Shown: one piece after another, positions 16,693-26,167 of the stretch
Layout: every line of letters starts with the position of its first letter
How positions within the stretch are numbered: position 1 is the stretch's first letter
Assembly (NCBI RefSeq): GCF_001679325.1
Contig: NZ_LZMX01000028.1
Origin: Haemophilus_D parainfluenzae_AD
GTDB taxonomy: Bacteria > Pseudomonadota > Gammaproteobacteria > Enterobacterales > Pasteurellaceae
DNA: 64,000 nt
Strand: one strand, 5' to 3'
Position numbers and translations under genes: made by a program
Notes under the pieces: model-generated
Seen by the model: the letters and a program-made list of their open reading frames with translations, nothing else
The model's database searches: none
What the model was told of the DNA's origin: nothing

Positions 16693-17382
16693 ATGAAAAT
16701 ATTAGGTATTATCGGTGGAATGAGCCCAGAAAGTACGGCAACTTATTACACTGAGATCAATCGTTTAGTGAATCAGAAAAAAGGTGGGAATATTTCTGCG
16801 CCTATTGTCATGGTGAGTGTGGAATTTGAAGAAATTGTGCAATGCCAGAAACAAAGTGAATGGCAACGAGCCGGAGAGATTCTCGCTGAAGCAGGAAAAA
16901 AATTAGAGATGATTGGTGCAGAAGGTATTGTGCTTGCAACTAATACCATGCACAAAGTAGCACCTCAAATTGAGCGGGCGCTTTCTATTCCGTTTTTACA
17001 TATTTTAGATGCTACAGCAGATGCTATTAAATCGCGAGGCTTAAATAAAGTGGCTTTGCTGGGTACAAAATTTACTATGAGCGATAATTTTTATCGTGAT
17101 GGTTTAATTGTCCGAGGCATTACTCCTATCGTGCCAAACGAGAGCGCGCAAAATGAAATTCATCGCATCATTTTTGATGAACTTTGTGTGGGTAAATTTT
17201 TACCACAATCAAAAGCATTTTATTTGGATACTATTGAATTTTTAAGAAAACAAGGTGCAGAGGGGGTTATTTTAGGATGCACAGAAATTGGATTATTAGT
17301 CAATCAAAGTGATTTTTCACTGCCGTTTTTTGATACGGCTAAATTGCATTCTCAAATGGCAGCAGAATTTGTATTAAAATAA
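16693..17382 (+). CDS. Amino-acid racemase of the aspartate/glutamate racemase family
   Basis: The start at 16693 follows GGAAGG and gives 229 residues beginning MKILGIIGGMSPEST. The family normally uses two cysteines as acid/base pair. Here the first is Thr83 (LATNTMHK) and the second is Cys196 (LGCTEIG), the same Thr/Cys pair known for E. coli YgeA, a broad-specificity racemase acting mainly on L-amino acids. The enzyme is cytosolic and cofactor-free. It is sandwiched between a broken gnd copy and intact gnd, with an assembly gap just upstream, so its promoter is not reliably visible. Confidence 0.85.
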   Translation: MKILGIIGGMSPESTATYYTEINRLVNQKKGGNISAPIVMVSVEFEEIVQCQKQSEWQRAGEILAEAGKKLEMIGAEGIVLATNTMHKVAPQIERALSIPFLHILDATADAIKSRGLNKVALLGTKFTMSDNFYRDGLIVRGITPIVPNESAQNEIHRIIFDELCVGKFLPQSKAFYLDTIEFLRKQGAEGVILGCTEIGLLVNQSDFSLPFFDTAKLHSQMAAEFVLK

Positions 17383-17447
17383 CAATTTGCTACACCAAAA
17401 TATTTAGAATCAGTGCAACAAATTGCACCCTACAACAGGAGAAAACA

Positions 17448-18902
17448 ATGTCAGTAAAAGGCGACATCGGTGTTATCGGCTTAGCCGTAATGGGGCAAAA
17501 CCTCATTTTAAATATGAACGACCACGGGTTTAAAGTGGTGGCGTATAACCGTACCACATCCAAAGTGGATGAGTTTTTACAAGGTGCGGCAAAAGGCACA
17601 AACATTATCGGCGCATACTCTTTAGAAGATTTAGCCGCTAAATTAGAAAAACCGCGCAAAGTGATGTTAATGGTGCGTGCGGGTGAGGTGGTGGATCAAT
17701 TCATTGATGCATTACTACCGCACTTAGAAGAAGGCGACATCATTATTGATGGCGGTAACTCAAACTATCCGGACACCAACCGTCGTGTTAAAGCATTGGC
17801 TGAAAAAGGCATTCGCTTTATCGGTTCGGGTGTTTCGGGCGGTGAAGAAGGTGCTCGTCACGGACCATCTATCATGCCGGGTGGTAACCACGAAGCATGG
17901 CCATATGTTAAACCAATCTTCCAAGCAATCTCTGCTAAAACCGAACAAGGCGAACCTTGCTGTGACTGGGTTGGCGGTGAAGGCGCTGGCCACTTTGTGA
18001 AAATGGTTCACAATGGTATCGAATATGGCGATATGCAATTAATCTGTGAAGCTTACCAATTCTTAAAAGAAGGTTTAGGCTTAAGCTATGAAGAAATGCA
18101 AGCTATCTTCGCAGAATGGAAAAAAACTGAACTAGATAGCTATTTAATCGATATCACCACCGATATTCTTGGTTATAAAGATGCCGATGGTGAGCCATTA
18201 GTTGAAAAAATCTTAGATACAGCAGGTCAAAAAGGGACAGGTAAATGGACGGGTATCAATGCATTAGATTTCGGTATTCCATTAACCTTAATCACTGAAT
18301 CTGTCTTTGCTCGTTGCGTCTCTTCATTTAAAGATCAACGTGTTGCCGCTAATCAATTATTTGGCAAAACAATTCAACCGGTTGAAGGTGACAAAAAAGT
18401 GTGGATTGAAGCAGTACGTAAAGCCTTATTAGCATCAAAAATCATTTCTTACGCACAAGGCTTTATGCTGATTCGCGAAGCCTCTGAACAATTGGGCTGG
18501 AACATCAACTACGGCGCAACAGCGTTGTTATGGCGTGAAGGTTGTATTATCCGTAGCCGTTTCTTAGGTAACATTCGTGATGCATATGAAGCGAACCCAG
18601 ATTTAATCTTCTTAGGTTCAGATAGTTACTTCAAAGGCATTTTAGAAAACGCATTAAGTGACTGGCGTAAAGTGGTCGCAAAATCTATCGAAGTAGGCAT
18701 TCCAATGCCTTGTATGGCATCAGCTATTACCTTCTTAGATGGTTACACGTCAGCCCGTTTACCAGCAAACTTATTGCAGGCACAACGTGACTACTTCGGC
18801 GCACATACTTATGAGCGTACCGACAAACCACGCGGTGAATTCTTCCACACCAACTGGACAGGTCGTGGCGGTAACACTGCATCCACTACTTATGATGTGT
18901 AA
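17448..18902 (+). CDS. gnd: 6-phosphogluconate dehydrogenase, decarboxylating
   Basis: 484 residues with the NADP-binding GVIGLAVMGQNL and the 6PGDH signature IIDGGNSNYPDT and GSGVSGGEEGARHGPS. It converts 6-phosphogluconate to ribulose 5-phosphate with release of CO2, completing the oxidative pentose phosphate branch begun by zwf and pgl in this window. It is preceded by ACAGGAG and ends with the usual TTYDV. Its first ~78 codons are duplicated as a pseudogene 1.1 kb upstream. Confidence 0.97.
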   Translation: MSVKGDIGVIGLAVMGQNLILNMNDHGFKVVAYNRTTSKVDEFLQGAAKGTNIIGAYSLEDLAAKLEKPRKVMLMVRAGEVVDQFIDALLPHLEEGDIIIDGGNSNYPDTNRRVKALAEKGIRFIGSGVSGGEEGARHGPSIMPGGNHEAWPYVKPIFQAISAKTEQGEPCCDWVGGEGAGHFVKMVHNGIEYGDMQLICEAYQFLKEGLGLSYEEMQAIFAEWKKTELDSYLIDITTDILGYKDADGEPLVEKILDTAGQKGTGKWTGINALDFGIPLTLITESVFARCVSSFKDQRVAANQLFGKTIQPVEGDKKVWIEAVRKALLASKIISYAQGFMLIREASEQLGWNINYGATALLWREGCIIRSRFLGNIRDAYEANPDLIFLGSDSYFKGILENALSDWRKVVAKSIEVGIPMPCMASAITFLDGYTSARLPANLLQAQRDYFGAHTYERTDKPRGEFFHTNWTGRGGNTASTTYDV

Positions 18903-18924
18903 GTAAAAAACTCGTGATAAACTC

Positions 18925-18952
18925 ACCGCACTTTGTTCGCATAAAGTGCGGT
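18925..18952. terminator. USS-pair terminator after gnd
   Basis: ACCGCACTTT (18925-18934) pairs with AAAGTGCGGT (18943-18952), followed by a T-rich run. Confidence 0.8.
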
Positions 18953-18980
18953 TTATTTTTACCTTATTTTGGAGAAACCT

Positions 18981-19301
18981 ATGTTATCTCAATCACGCTT
19001 AGATAAAATTTCAGAAATGGAAAACCTTCTCAATGAAGCGAAAAGTTTCTTAGTCGAAGCGGAACAATTACTTGAAAAATGGCAAGTCTTCTTACCCAAA
19101 ATGAAAACCTTAGAACACTATTATTTTGATGGTGACTGGCGAGACGATTATCAAGCTTATGAGGACGGTAAGATCCCAGAGGATATGCCTTGTGGTGTAT
19201 TAAGTGAAGATTTAGTGTTTAATGCGAGTACGGGACATCATAGCTTGGCAATTGAATATTTGAAAGTGATTGCGAAAGTATTAGATCAAACGAAAGATTA
19301 A
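18981..19301 (+). CDS. DUF4298 family protein
   Basis: The start at 18981 is 7-8 nt after TTTGGAG. The 106-residue product is acidic and helical: an N-terminal coiled-coil-like helix (about 1-45), then HYYFDGDWRDDYQAYEDG and PCGVLSEDLVFN, motifs of DUF4298 proteins. No signal peptide. Function unknown; probably a soluble cytoplasmic protein transcribed alone. Confidence 0.75.
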   Translation: MLSQSRLDKISEMENLLNEAKSFLVEAEQLLEKWQVFLPKMKTLEHYYFDGDWRDDYQAYEDGKIPEDMPCGVLSEDLVFNASTGHHSLAIEYLKVIAKVLDQTKD

Positions 19302-19426
19302 TACATCCGATTGTTTAAAAAATCATCGAAAGGTAATGCATATTCCTGAACTTTCATTCATCCCTGTTTGTCTTACGGATTACTATCGTGATAGATAGTT
19401 TTATATGTTAAACACGGAGAGATCCT

Positions 19427-19630
19427 ATGAAATTAATTGGAAAATCACTTGTTATCGCGATGACTGTTATTTCCCTTGCAGCATGTGGGAATATGAGTCG
19501 CACTCAAAAAAATACAACAGCTGGCGCGGCTATCGGTGGCGCAGCAGGCTATATGATTGGCGGTAATGCCGCAACCACATTAGGCGGTGCCGCATTAGGT
19601 GGCTTAATCGGTAGCCAAGTTCATAAATAG
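19427..19630 (+). CDS. OsmB-like glycine-zipper lipoprotein
   Basis: 67 residues. A lipoprotein signal ends in LAAC with Cys20, and the mature part is a glycine zipper (GAAIGGAAGYMIGG, then GGAALGGLIGSQV), ending in VHK. Length and layout match OsmB, the osmotically inducible lipoprotein of E. coli. GGAGAG precedes the start. Osmotic control is inferred by family only. Confidence 0.8.
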   Translation: MKLIGKSLVIAMTVISLAACGNMSRTQKNTTAGAAIGGAAGYMIGGNAATTLGGAALGGLIGSQVHK

Positions 19631-19633
19631 TCA

Positions 19634-19670
19634 AAAAAATAACCGCACTTAATGAGTGCGGCTATTTTTT
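19634..19670. terminator. Bidirectional terminator between osmB-like gene and srmB
   Basis: CCGCACT (19643-19649) pairs with AGTGCGG (19655-19661), extended by A/T pairs with one mismatch, with A and T runs outside. Confidence 0.75.
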
Positions 19671-19672
19671 TA

Positions 19673-21001
19673 TTATTTCTCTGTAGCTCTTTCTGCGCTT
19701 GGTTTACGGCGTTTACCAATGTTTTTCGTATCTTTATGACGAAGTTTGGTTTTCTTCTTCACCTCTGACTTTTTCTTTTCTTCACGCTTTTCTTTAATTC
19801 GTGCTTTTTGTTTTTTAGACATAGATTTTACTTCCCCATCTTTTGGTGGTTTGGTACGAGGTTCTAAGCCTTCTAAAATACGAGCTTTCAAAAGCTCTTC
19901 CGTGTAGCGTTTAATTTTACCGAGCAATTTGTAATCATGTGCTTCCACAAAAGAAACGGCCGTACCTTTTTTCCCTGCGCGAGCAGTACGACCAATACGA
20001 TGTAAATATGTATCTGCACTATAAGGTAAATCAAAGTTCATGACGTGTGTGACATCATCAATATCAATCCCACGAGCAGCCACATCAGTAGCCACTAACA
20101 CAGTAACAACGCCTGATTTCAATTTATCAATGGCGTTATTACGCTGCGTTTGCGCCATATCGCCTTCTAAATAAGTAGAACGAATGCCACGTTTACGCAA
20201 GGTTTCAGAAAGTTCTCGTACATCTTCACGACGACGGACAAACACAATACCACGGCTCACTTTCTCGGTTTCAATAAAACGTGCAAGCAACTTGATTTTA
20301 TGTTCATTGTTATCGGCGTGATAATACCACTGGTTGATTTTCTTACGCTCACGACGGCTTGGCTCTGCATCGATTTTTACTGGGTCAATCAGTAAACGTT
20401 CTGCGAAATCAACCAATAACTCCCCTTCTAATGTTGCTGAGAAAAGGAGAGTTTGTTTACGCCAACGTGTTTCAGCGGCAATTTTCTCGGCATCTTGGCC
20501 AAAGCCCATTTGCAACATACGATCCGCCTCATCAAAAATCAGCATTTCTACCGCGCGACAATCAAAGTTCTCTTCTTTGATGTATTGTAATAAACGCCCT
20601 GGTGTTGCCACCACGATATCCTGATTTGAATTAAATACTTCCCCATGATTTTGATAAGCCACACCGCCGGTAATCGTAGCAATCTTTAAATGCGTGAATT
20701 GCGCCAGTTCTTCCGCTTGCTCCGCAACCTGCATCGCTAACTCACGGGTTGGCGTTAAAATTAAAATGCGAGGCGCGCCAGGTTTACGACGGGGATAATC
20801 CAATAAATGCTGAATCGCTGGCAATAAAAATGCGGCCGTTTTACCCGTGCCTGTTGGTGCAGAACCTAACACATCACGTTCTTCCATTGCTGCCGGAATC
20901 GCTTCTAATTGAATGGCGGTTGGACGGGTGTAGCCTTTCTTTTCTAAGGCTTTTAATAATTCGGGAGAAAGATCGAATTCTTCAAATGGGGATAAATTCA
21001 T
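19673..21001 (-). CDS. srmB: ATP-dependent RNA helicase SrmB
   Basis: 442 residues of the DEAD-box family: Walker A APTGTGKT, DEAD motif IFDEADRM, SAT motif and HRIGRTARAG. The Lys/Arg-rich tail from about residue 380 is typical of SrmB, which acts early in 50S ribosome assembly. The N-terminal LLKALEKKGYTRPTAIQ matches SrmB closely. It is divergent from trmN6, the same arrangement as srmB/yfiC in enterobacteria. Confidence 0.93.
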   Translation of the reverse strand: MNLSPFEEFDLSPELLKALEKKGYTRPTAIQLEAIPAAMEERDVLGSAPTGTGKTAAFLLPAIQHLLDYPRRKPGAPRILILTPTRELAMQVAEQAEELAQFTHLKIATITGGVAYQNHGEVFNSNQDIVVATPGRLLQYIKEENFDCRAVEMLIFDEADRMLQMGFGQDAEKIAAETRWRKQTLLFSATLEGELLVDFAERLLIDPVKIDAEPSRRERKKINQWYYHADNNEHKIKLLARFIETEKVSRGIVFVRRREDVRELSETLRKRGIRSTYLEGDMAQTQRNNAIDKLKSGVVTVLVATDVAARGIDIDDVTHVMNFDLPYSADTYLHRIGRTARAGKKGTAVSFVEAHDYKLLGKIKRYTEELLKARILEGLEPRTKPPKDGEVKSMSKKQKARIKEKREEKKKSEVKKKTKLRHKDTKNIGKRRKPSAERATEK

Positions 21002-21071
21002 TATTTTGCGTTAATTTGTTAAAATTGGGGCTGATTATACCTGAAAGTGCGGTCATTTTCCGCAAGATTTT

Positions 21072-21770
21072 ATGAGCAGCTTTACCTTCAAACAATTCCA
21101 TATTAATCAACAATATTGCGCGATGAAAGTCGGCACTGACGGCATTTTGCTTGGTGCTTGGGCGGATGTGTCTGATTGTCAGCGTATTCTTGATATGGGG
21201 ACTGGCACAGGCTTGGTTGCATTAATGCTCGCCCAACGAAGTCATGAGCATTGCCAAATTAAAGCCGTTGAACTTGATCCCCTCGCAGCTCAACAAGCGC
21301 AAGAAAATTTTCAGGCTTCACCATGGCACAATCGTCTTCATTTAACACACCAAGATGTGCAAACTTATTGCCAACAAACAGCACATCAATTTAATTTAAT
21401 TGTGGCGAATCCGCCTTATTTTGCACAAGGCGTTGAATGTAAAAATGACGAACGAGCACTTGCTCGTTATGTTCAACAAAGCCATTTAGATTGGTTAAAT
21501 TGGGCGGTGAGTTGTTTATCCGAAAAAGGAAAGATCAGTTTTGTCTTGCCTTATGAGGCGGCGAAAACATTGATAAATTCAACCGCACTTTATTGCATCA
21601 AACAGACTGATGTCATTACAAAAATAGGAAAAGATCCACAACGGATGTTACTCACGTTTAGCCGAGAGCATTTGCCACAAATAAAAGATAGCTTGGTGAT
21701 TTATGATGAAAACAATCAATACACAGAAGCATTTATTGCGTTGACGAAGGCATTTTATTTGAAAATGTAA
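21072..21770 (+). CDS. trmN6: tRNA1(Val) (adenine(37)-N6)-methyltransferase
   Basis: 232 residues. SAM-binding motif I is ILDMGTGTGLVALMLAQR and the N6-adenine signature is NPPYF. The enzyme (YfiC/TrmN6) methylates A37 of one valine tRNA. The divergent srmB neighbour is conserved with E. coli. The start ATG at 21072 lies inside the short intergenic region, which contains an uptake core. Confidence 0.9.
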   Translation: MSSFTFKQFHINQQYCAMKVGTDGILLGAWADVSDCQRILDMGTGTGLVALMLAQRSHEHCQIKAVELDPLAAQQAQENFQASPWHNRLHLTHQDVQTYCQQTAHQFNLIVANPPYFAQGVECKNDERALARYVQQSHLDWLNWAVSCLSEKGKISFVLPYEAAKTLINSTALYCIKQTDVITKIGKDPQRMLLTFSREHLPQIKDSLVIYDENNQYTEAFIALTKAFYLKM

Positions 21771-21790
21771 GGGCATATTACTATGCCCTT
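21769..21790. terminator. Bidirectional terminator between trmN6 and pnuC
   Basis: AAGGGCATA (21769-21777) pairs with TATGCCCTT (21782-21790), followed by TTTTT on the plus strand. It overlaps the trmN6 stop codon. Confidence 0.8.
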
Positions 21791-21804
21791 TTTGATTGAT
21801 GTGA

Positions 21805-22488
21805 TTAATGGCTTTCCGCTTTGACGAGCTTTGTCCAGTTGTAATAACCATATAATGAGTTAAGTAAGTAAGCACCATACATTAAGTACATCGCAGGCTG
21901 CTCTGCCCAAAGTAAAATGGAAAGCACATTTAAGACAATCCACAATAACCATTGCTCACGATAACGCAAAATCATCAATAATTGTGCCGCTACGGTGATA
22001 ATCGTGGTTAAACCATCCAATCCTGTAGAACTACCGCCTGCTGCTTTTAAAGCCTGTACAAAGCAGAATGTACCGACCCCAACACTCGCAAGCAAAATTG
22101 CCCAACCTTTTGGTGTCAAGGCTTTTGCAATCACACTTTCACCACCATTATCGTTTTGCATGTGTTGTTTCCACATAAAATAACCGATAAATTGTGATGG
22201 GATATACACATAGAGCACCGTATTCATTTCACCAAGGAAATTGTTTCCCCAGGCGACATAAAAATAGGTATAAGCAAAAATAAGTCCAAAGAAATAGTTA
22301 CTTATTTTCCCTTTACTCACCAATACTACACAGAGAATACCTGCAATACCGGAAATCATGCCTAATGGGCTATCCGGCGCAAGAACATAAGCAATAATTT
22401 GCGCGGCAAGGAAAATAACTACCCATGCCACTTCAAAAGGCTTCCAACCGGATAAAAATTCTTCTTTAAGTCGTTCTGTCCAATTCAT
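21805..22488 (-). CDS. pnuC: Nicotinamide riboside transporter PnuC
   Basis: The start at 22488 follows CAGGAG and gives 227 residues beginning MNWTERLKEEF, the usual Haemophilus PnuC length. Seven membrane spans are predicted. PnuC lets nicotinamide riboside cross the inner membrane, where NadR phosphorylates it. Organisms of this group lack de novo NAD synthesis, so this is a key nutrient importer; hel (e(P4)) at the far end of this window produces its substrate. The frame continues upstream to 22551 but without a start signal. Confidence 0.93.
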   Translation of the reverse strand: MNWTERLKEEFLSGWKPFEVAWVVIFLAAQIIAYVLAPDSPLGMISGIAGILCVVLVSKGKISNYFFGLIFAYTYFYVAWGNNFLGEMNTVLYVYIPSQFIGYFMWKQHMQNDNGGESVIAKALTPKGWAILLASVGVGTFCFVQALKAAGGSSTGLDGLTTIITVAAQLLMILRYREQWLLWIVLNVLSILLWAEQPAMYLMYGAYLLNSLYGYYNWTKLVKAESH

Positions 22489-22573
22489 GGAACACTCCTG
22501 TTTTATAAAAAGTACGCCATTTTTACACCGCACTTTTTTAAAGTAAAGCATAGTGGGTATTTAATTTGATTAT

Positions 22574-22589
22574 TGTGAGATAAATCACA
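22574..22589. promoter_or_regulatory. CRP site between pnuC and rapA
   Basis: TGTGA-GATAAA-TCACA is a perfect CRP core. On the plus strand a TATAAT box at 22632-22637 predicts a start near 22644, putting the site about 62 bp upstream, a class I position for rapA. It could also act on the divergent pnuC. Confidence 0.7.
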
Positions 22590-22685
22590 CTTTATTTTTC
22601 AGACTTTTAGATGCCATATCTTGCTTTCCCTTATAATCAGACTACAATATCGCCCCATTTTAAGAGATTCATTAAGAGGAAGATG

Positions 22686-25448
22686 ATGTCATTTGCAATC
22701 GGTCAACGTTGGATTAGCGAAACAGAAAATAGCCTCGGATTAGGGATGATTACTGCCTTAGATTTCCGCTCTATTACCCTCCACTTTCCTGCTACAGATG
22801 AAACCCGAATTTATGCAGTGGCGCAAGCACCATTAACCCGAATTGCATTGAATAAAGGGGAACAACTTCATCACCAGGTAGGTTGGCAAGGTGAAGTTCT
22901 TGATGTTCAAGAAATGAATGGTCTCTTATTTTATTTAGCCAAAAATGCGCAAGGTGAAGAGATTATCGTCAATGAAAAAGAACTTTCTCCGATAATTTCT
23001 TTTAGCCAAGCGAAAGATCGCCTCTTTTCATCACAAATTGATCGTAGTGAACATTTTGCGTTGCGTTATCAAACGCTTCTGCATCAACAAGCTCAATTCC
23101 AATCGCCTTTGCGTGGCTTACGAGGCAATCGTGCAGGTTTAATTCCTCATCAGCTTCATATTGCACAAGAGGTAGGAAATCGTGTTAATCCTCGTGTGCT
23201 CTTAGCCGACGAAGTAGGTTTAGGTAAAACCATTGAAGCAGGGATGATTTTGCAAAACCAGCTTTTTGCTGAAAAAGTACAACGAGTGTTAATTATTGTA
23301 CCGGAAACCTTGCAACATCAATGGCTTGTCGAAATGCTTCGCCGTTTTAATTTACATTTTTCATTATTTGATGAAGAGCGTTGTGAAGATTTTGCCGAAC
23401 AAGCCATCAATCCATTTAGCACAGAAAGCTTAATTATCTGTGCATTAGATTGGTTAAAAGCCCATCCCAATCGCGTACAACAAGCTATTGAAGCTGAATT
23501 TAACTGTTTAATTGTCGATGAAGCGCATCATTTAGCTTGGTCTGAAAATGCGCCAAGTGCCGCTTACTTATTAGTAGAACAATTAGCGAACGCTATTCCA
23601 TCTGTTTTATTACTCACCGCAACGCCTGAACAACTAGGTTTGGAAAGCCATTTTGCACGCTTACGCTTACTTGATCCTGAACGTTTTTATGATTACCAAG
23701 CGTTCTTAAAAGAACAAGAAAACTATCAACCTGTTGCCGATGCGGTGCAATCTTTACTTTCAGAGAAGCCGCTAAGTGCAGTCGAAAAAAATCATATTTC
23801 TGATTTACTCAATGAGCAGGATGTCGAACCATTATTTAAAGCCTTAGCCAGCCATAATGGCGAGAAGAAGCAAGCTGCGCGACAAGAACTCATTCAAAAT
23901 CTCATCGACAGGCATGGCACAAGCCGTATTTTATTTCGCAATACACGCCAAGGTGTAAAAGGTTTTCCACATCGGGTTTATCACCAAGTAACGATTGATG
24001 CGGCTGAAGTTGATGAAAAAATTCATTGGTTGATTGATTTCCTAAAATCACATCGGAATGAAAAAATCTTAGTCATTTGTAAAACGGCACAAACGGCAAT
24101 TCAACTAGAGCAAATCTTACGAGAAAAAGAAGCCATTCGCAGTGCTGTTTTCCATGAAAGAATGTCAATCATTGAACGAGATCGCGCGGCGGCTTATTTT
24201 GCAGATACTGATAATGGCGCACAAGTTTTACTGAGTTCTAGCATTGGTTCTGAAGGCAGAAATTTCCAATTTGCTTGTCATCTCGTACTCTTCGATTTAC
24301 CAGAAAATCCTGACTTACTTGAGCAATGTATTGGCCGTTTAGATCGCATCGGGCAAACGCGAGACGTACAAATTTATGTACCTTGCCTCGCAGGCTCTAC
24401 ACAGCAAGATTTAGCACGTTGGTATCATGAAGGTTTAAATGCCTTTGAACAAACTTGTCCTATTGGTATGGCATTGTTTGAACAATATGAAGCTTTATTA
24501 AAAGTGCAGTCAGAAAATAAAGCAGATTTTGAGCAACTCATTCTCCAAACGCAAAAACAAGCAAAAGAATTGCGTTTAGCCTTAGAGAAAGGGCGTGATC
24601 GTTTGTTAGAATTAAATTCTAATGGTGGCGAAAAGGCACAACGACTTGCGGCAGAAATTGCTCAAACTGATAATTCACCGCAATTAGTCGATTTTGCACT
24701 GAATTTATTTGATATTATTGGCGTAGAACAAGATCATTTAGGTGAAAAGAGCATTGTCATCACGCCAACGGGCACCATGCTTGTTCCTGATTTTCCAGGA
24801 CTAAAAGAAGAAGGTATCACAGTAACCTTTGACCGACAACTTGCTCTTGCGCGTGAAGAATTAGAATTTCTTACCTGGGATCACCCAATGATACGCCAAG
24901 GTATTGATTTAATCGCTTCTGGTGACATTGGTAAAGCTGCGATGGCATTATTAATCAATAAACAACTGCCTGCTGGCACGCTGTTGGTTGAATTGATTTA
25001 TATAATTGAAAGCCAATCACCAAAAGGTTTGCAACTGAATCGTTTTCTTCCACCTACACCAGTTCGATTATTGCTGGATAGCAAAGGAAATGATCTCGCT
25101 GGACAAGTTAATTTTGATACGTTGCAAAATAAACTTAAACCACTAGGCAAAGACATTACGAATAAAATGATCAAAATGGCTCGTCCAAATATTGAGCAAT
25201 TAATTAAACTAGGCGATCACAAAATGACTGAAATCGCACAAGCTAAAATTCGAGAAGCCAGTAAGTTAGCAGATCAAATATTAAGTACTGAGCTCAATCG
25301 ACTTATCGCCTTGAAAGCTGTAAATAAAAATATTCGTCAGGCTGAAATTGATTTATTAGAAAAACAACGCGTGCTTTCTCTGGAAGAGTTAAGTAAAGCA
25401 AGCTGGCGATTAGATAGTCTTCGGGTAATAGTGACAAACAAAGAATAA
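22686..25448 (+). CDS. rapA: RNA polymerase-associated helicase RapA (HepA)
   Basis: The ATG at 22686 is 5 nt after AGAGGA; an ATG at 22683 is too close. The 920-residue SWI2/SNF2 ATPase has Walker A DEVGLGKT, Walker B VDEAHH and the C-terminal helicase lobe with IGSEGRNFQFA and GRLDRIGQ. RapA binds core RNA polymerase and promotes its recycling. Compared with the 968-residue E. coli protein, about 40 residues are missing between the two helicase lobes, just before IHWLIDFLKSHR; this shorter form is usual for Haemophilus. rluA follows after 1 bp. Confidence 0.95.
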   Translation: MSFAIGQRWISETENSLGLGMITALDFRSITLHFPATDETRIYAVAQAPLTRIALNKGEQLHHQVGWQGEVLDVQEMNGLLFYLAKNAQGEEIIVNEKELSPIISFSQAKDRLFSSQIDRSEHFALRYQTLLHQQAQFQSPLRGLRGNRAGLIPHQLHIAQEVGNRVNPRVLLADEVGLGKTIEAGMILQNQLFAEKVQRVLIIVPETLQHQWLVEMLRRFNLHFSLFDEERCEDFAEQAINPFSTESLIICALDWLKAHPNRVQQAIEAEFNCLIVDEAHHLAWSENAPSAAYLLVEQLANAIPSVLLLTATPEQLGLESHFARLRLLDPERFYDYQAFLKEQENYQPVADAVQSLLSEKPLSAVEKNHISDLLNEQDVEPLFKALASHNGEKKQAARQELIQNLIDRHGTSRILFRNTRQGVKGFPHRVYHQVTIDAAEVDEKIHWLIDFLKSHRNEKILVICKTAQTAIQLEQILREKEAIRSAVFHERMSIIERDRAAAYFADTDNGAQVLLSSSIGSEGRNFQFACHLVLFDLPENPDLLEQCIGRLDRIGQTRDVQIYVPCLAGSTQQDLARWYHEGLNAFEQTCPIGMALFEQYEALLKVQSENKADFEQLILQTQKQAKELRLALEKGRDRLLELNSNGGEKAQRLAAEIAQTDNSPQLVDFALNLFDIIGVEQDHLGEKSIVITPTGTMLVPDFPGLKEEGITVTFDRQLALAREELEFLTWDHPMIRQGIDLIASGDIGKAAMALLINKQLPAGTLLVELIYIIESQSPKGLQLNRFLPPTPVRLLLDSKGNDLAGQVNFDTLQNKLKPLGKDITNKMIKMARPNIEQLIKLGDHKMTEIAQAKIREASKLADQILSTELNRLIALKAVNKNIRQAEIDLLEKQRVLSLEELSKASWRLDSLRVIVTNKE

Positions 25449-25449
25449 T

Positions 25450-26109
25450 ATGGCACTTATTGAATACCATCCCCCTTTAGAACCTTATTTAGATATTATC
25501 TACCAAGATAATCATATCTGCGTGGTGAACAAACCAAGTGGTTTACTTTCTGTACCAGGTAACCAGCCAGAGTACTATGATAGTGCAATGAGTCGGGTAA
25601 AAGAGAAATTTGGATTTTGTGAACCTGCACACCGTTTAGATATGGCCACAAGTGGGATTATTTTGTTTGCATTAAGTAAAGCAGCAGATAAAGAGTTGAA
25701 ACGTCAATTCCGTGAACGTGAGCCAAAGAAATATTATCAAGCGTTAGTCTGGGGACACTTAGAACAAGATAATGGGGAAATTAATCTTCCAATGATTTGT
25801 GATTGGGAAAATCGCCCACGCCAACGCATTGATTTTGTTTTCGGCAAAAGAGCGGTCACTTTTTATGAAGTTTTAGAACGGTTACCAACTAACTGTACTC
25901 GAGTTAAACTGACACCAATCACTGGACGCTCACACCAACTGCGTTTACATACTCTCGCACTTGGACATCCCATTTTAGGTGACAAGTTTTATTCTCACCC
26001 ACAAGCTAAATCGATGTCACCTCGCTTATGCTTACATGCAGAAGAACTTACGATTACGCACCCTATCACTGGTGAAAAAATGACATTCAGAGCTGAAGCT
26101 GAATTTTAG
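25450..26109 (+). CDS. rluA: 23S rRNA/tRNA pseudouridine synthase RluA
   Basis: 219 residues with catalytic Asp64 in HRLDMATSGI, exactly the E. coli RluA position. It makes pseudouridine 746 in 23S rRNA and 32 in several tRNAs. Start one base after the rapA stop indicates translational coupling; the rapA-rluA pair is conserved with E. coli. Confidence 0.93.
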   Translation: MALIEYHPPLEPYLDIIYQDNHICVVNKPSGLLSVPGNQPEYYDSAMSRVKEKFGFCEPAHRLDMATSGIILFALSKAADKELKRQFREREPKKYYQALVWGHLEQDNGEINLPMICDWENRPRQRIDFVFGKRAVTFYEVLERLPTNCTRVKLTPITGRSHQLRLHTLALGHPILGDKFYSHPQAKSMSPRLCLHAEELTITHPITGEKMTFRAEAEF

Positions 26110-26123
26110 GAAAACAAGACATA

Positions 26124-26151
26124 AAAAAGGCTCACATCAGTGAGCCTTTTT
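26124..26151. terminator. Bidirectional terminator between rluA and rplQ
   Basis: A perfect 12-bp stem (26124-26135 with 26140-26151), loop ATCA, with A- and T-runs. It ends both rluA and the alpha ribosomal operon. Confidence 0.9.
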
Positions 26152-26167
26152 ATTTTATAACAAATTA

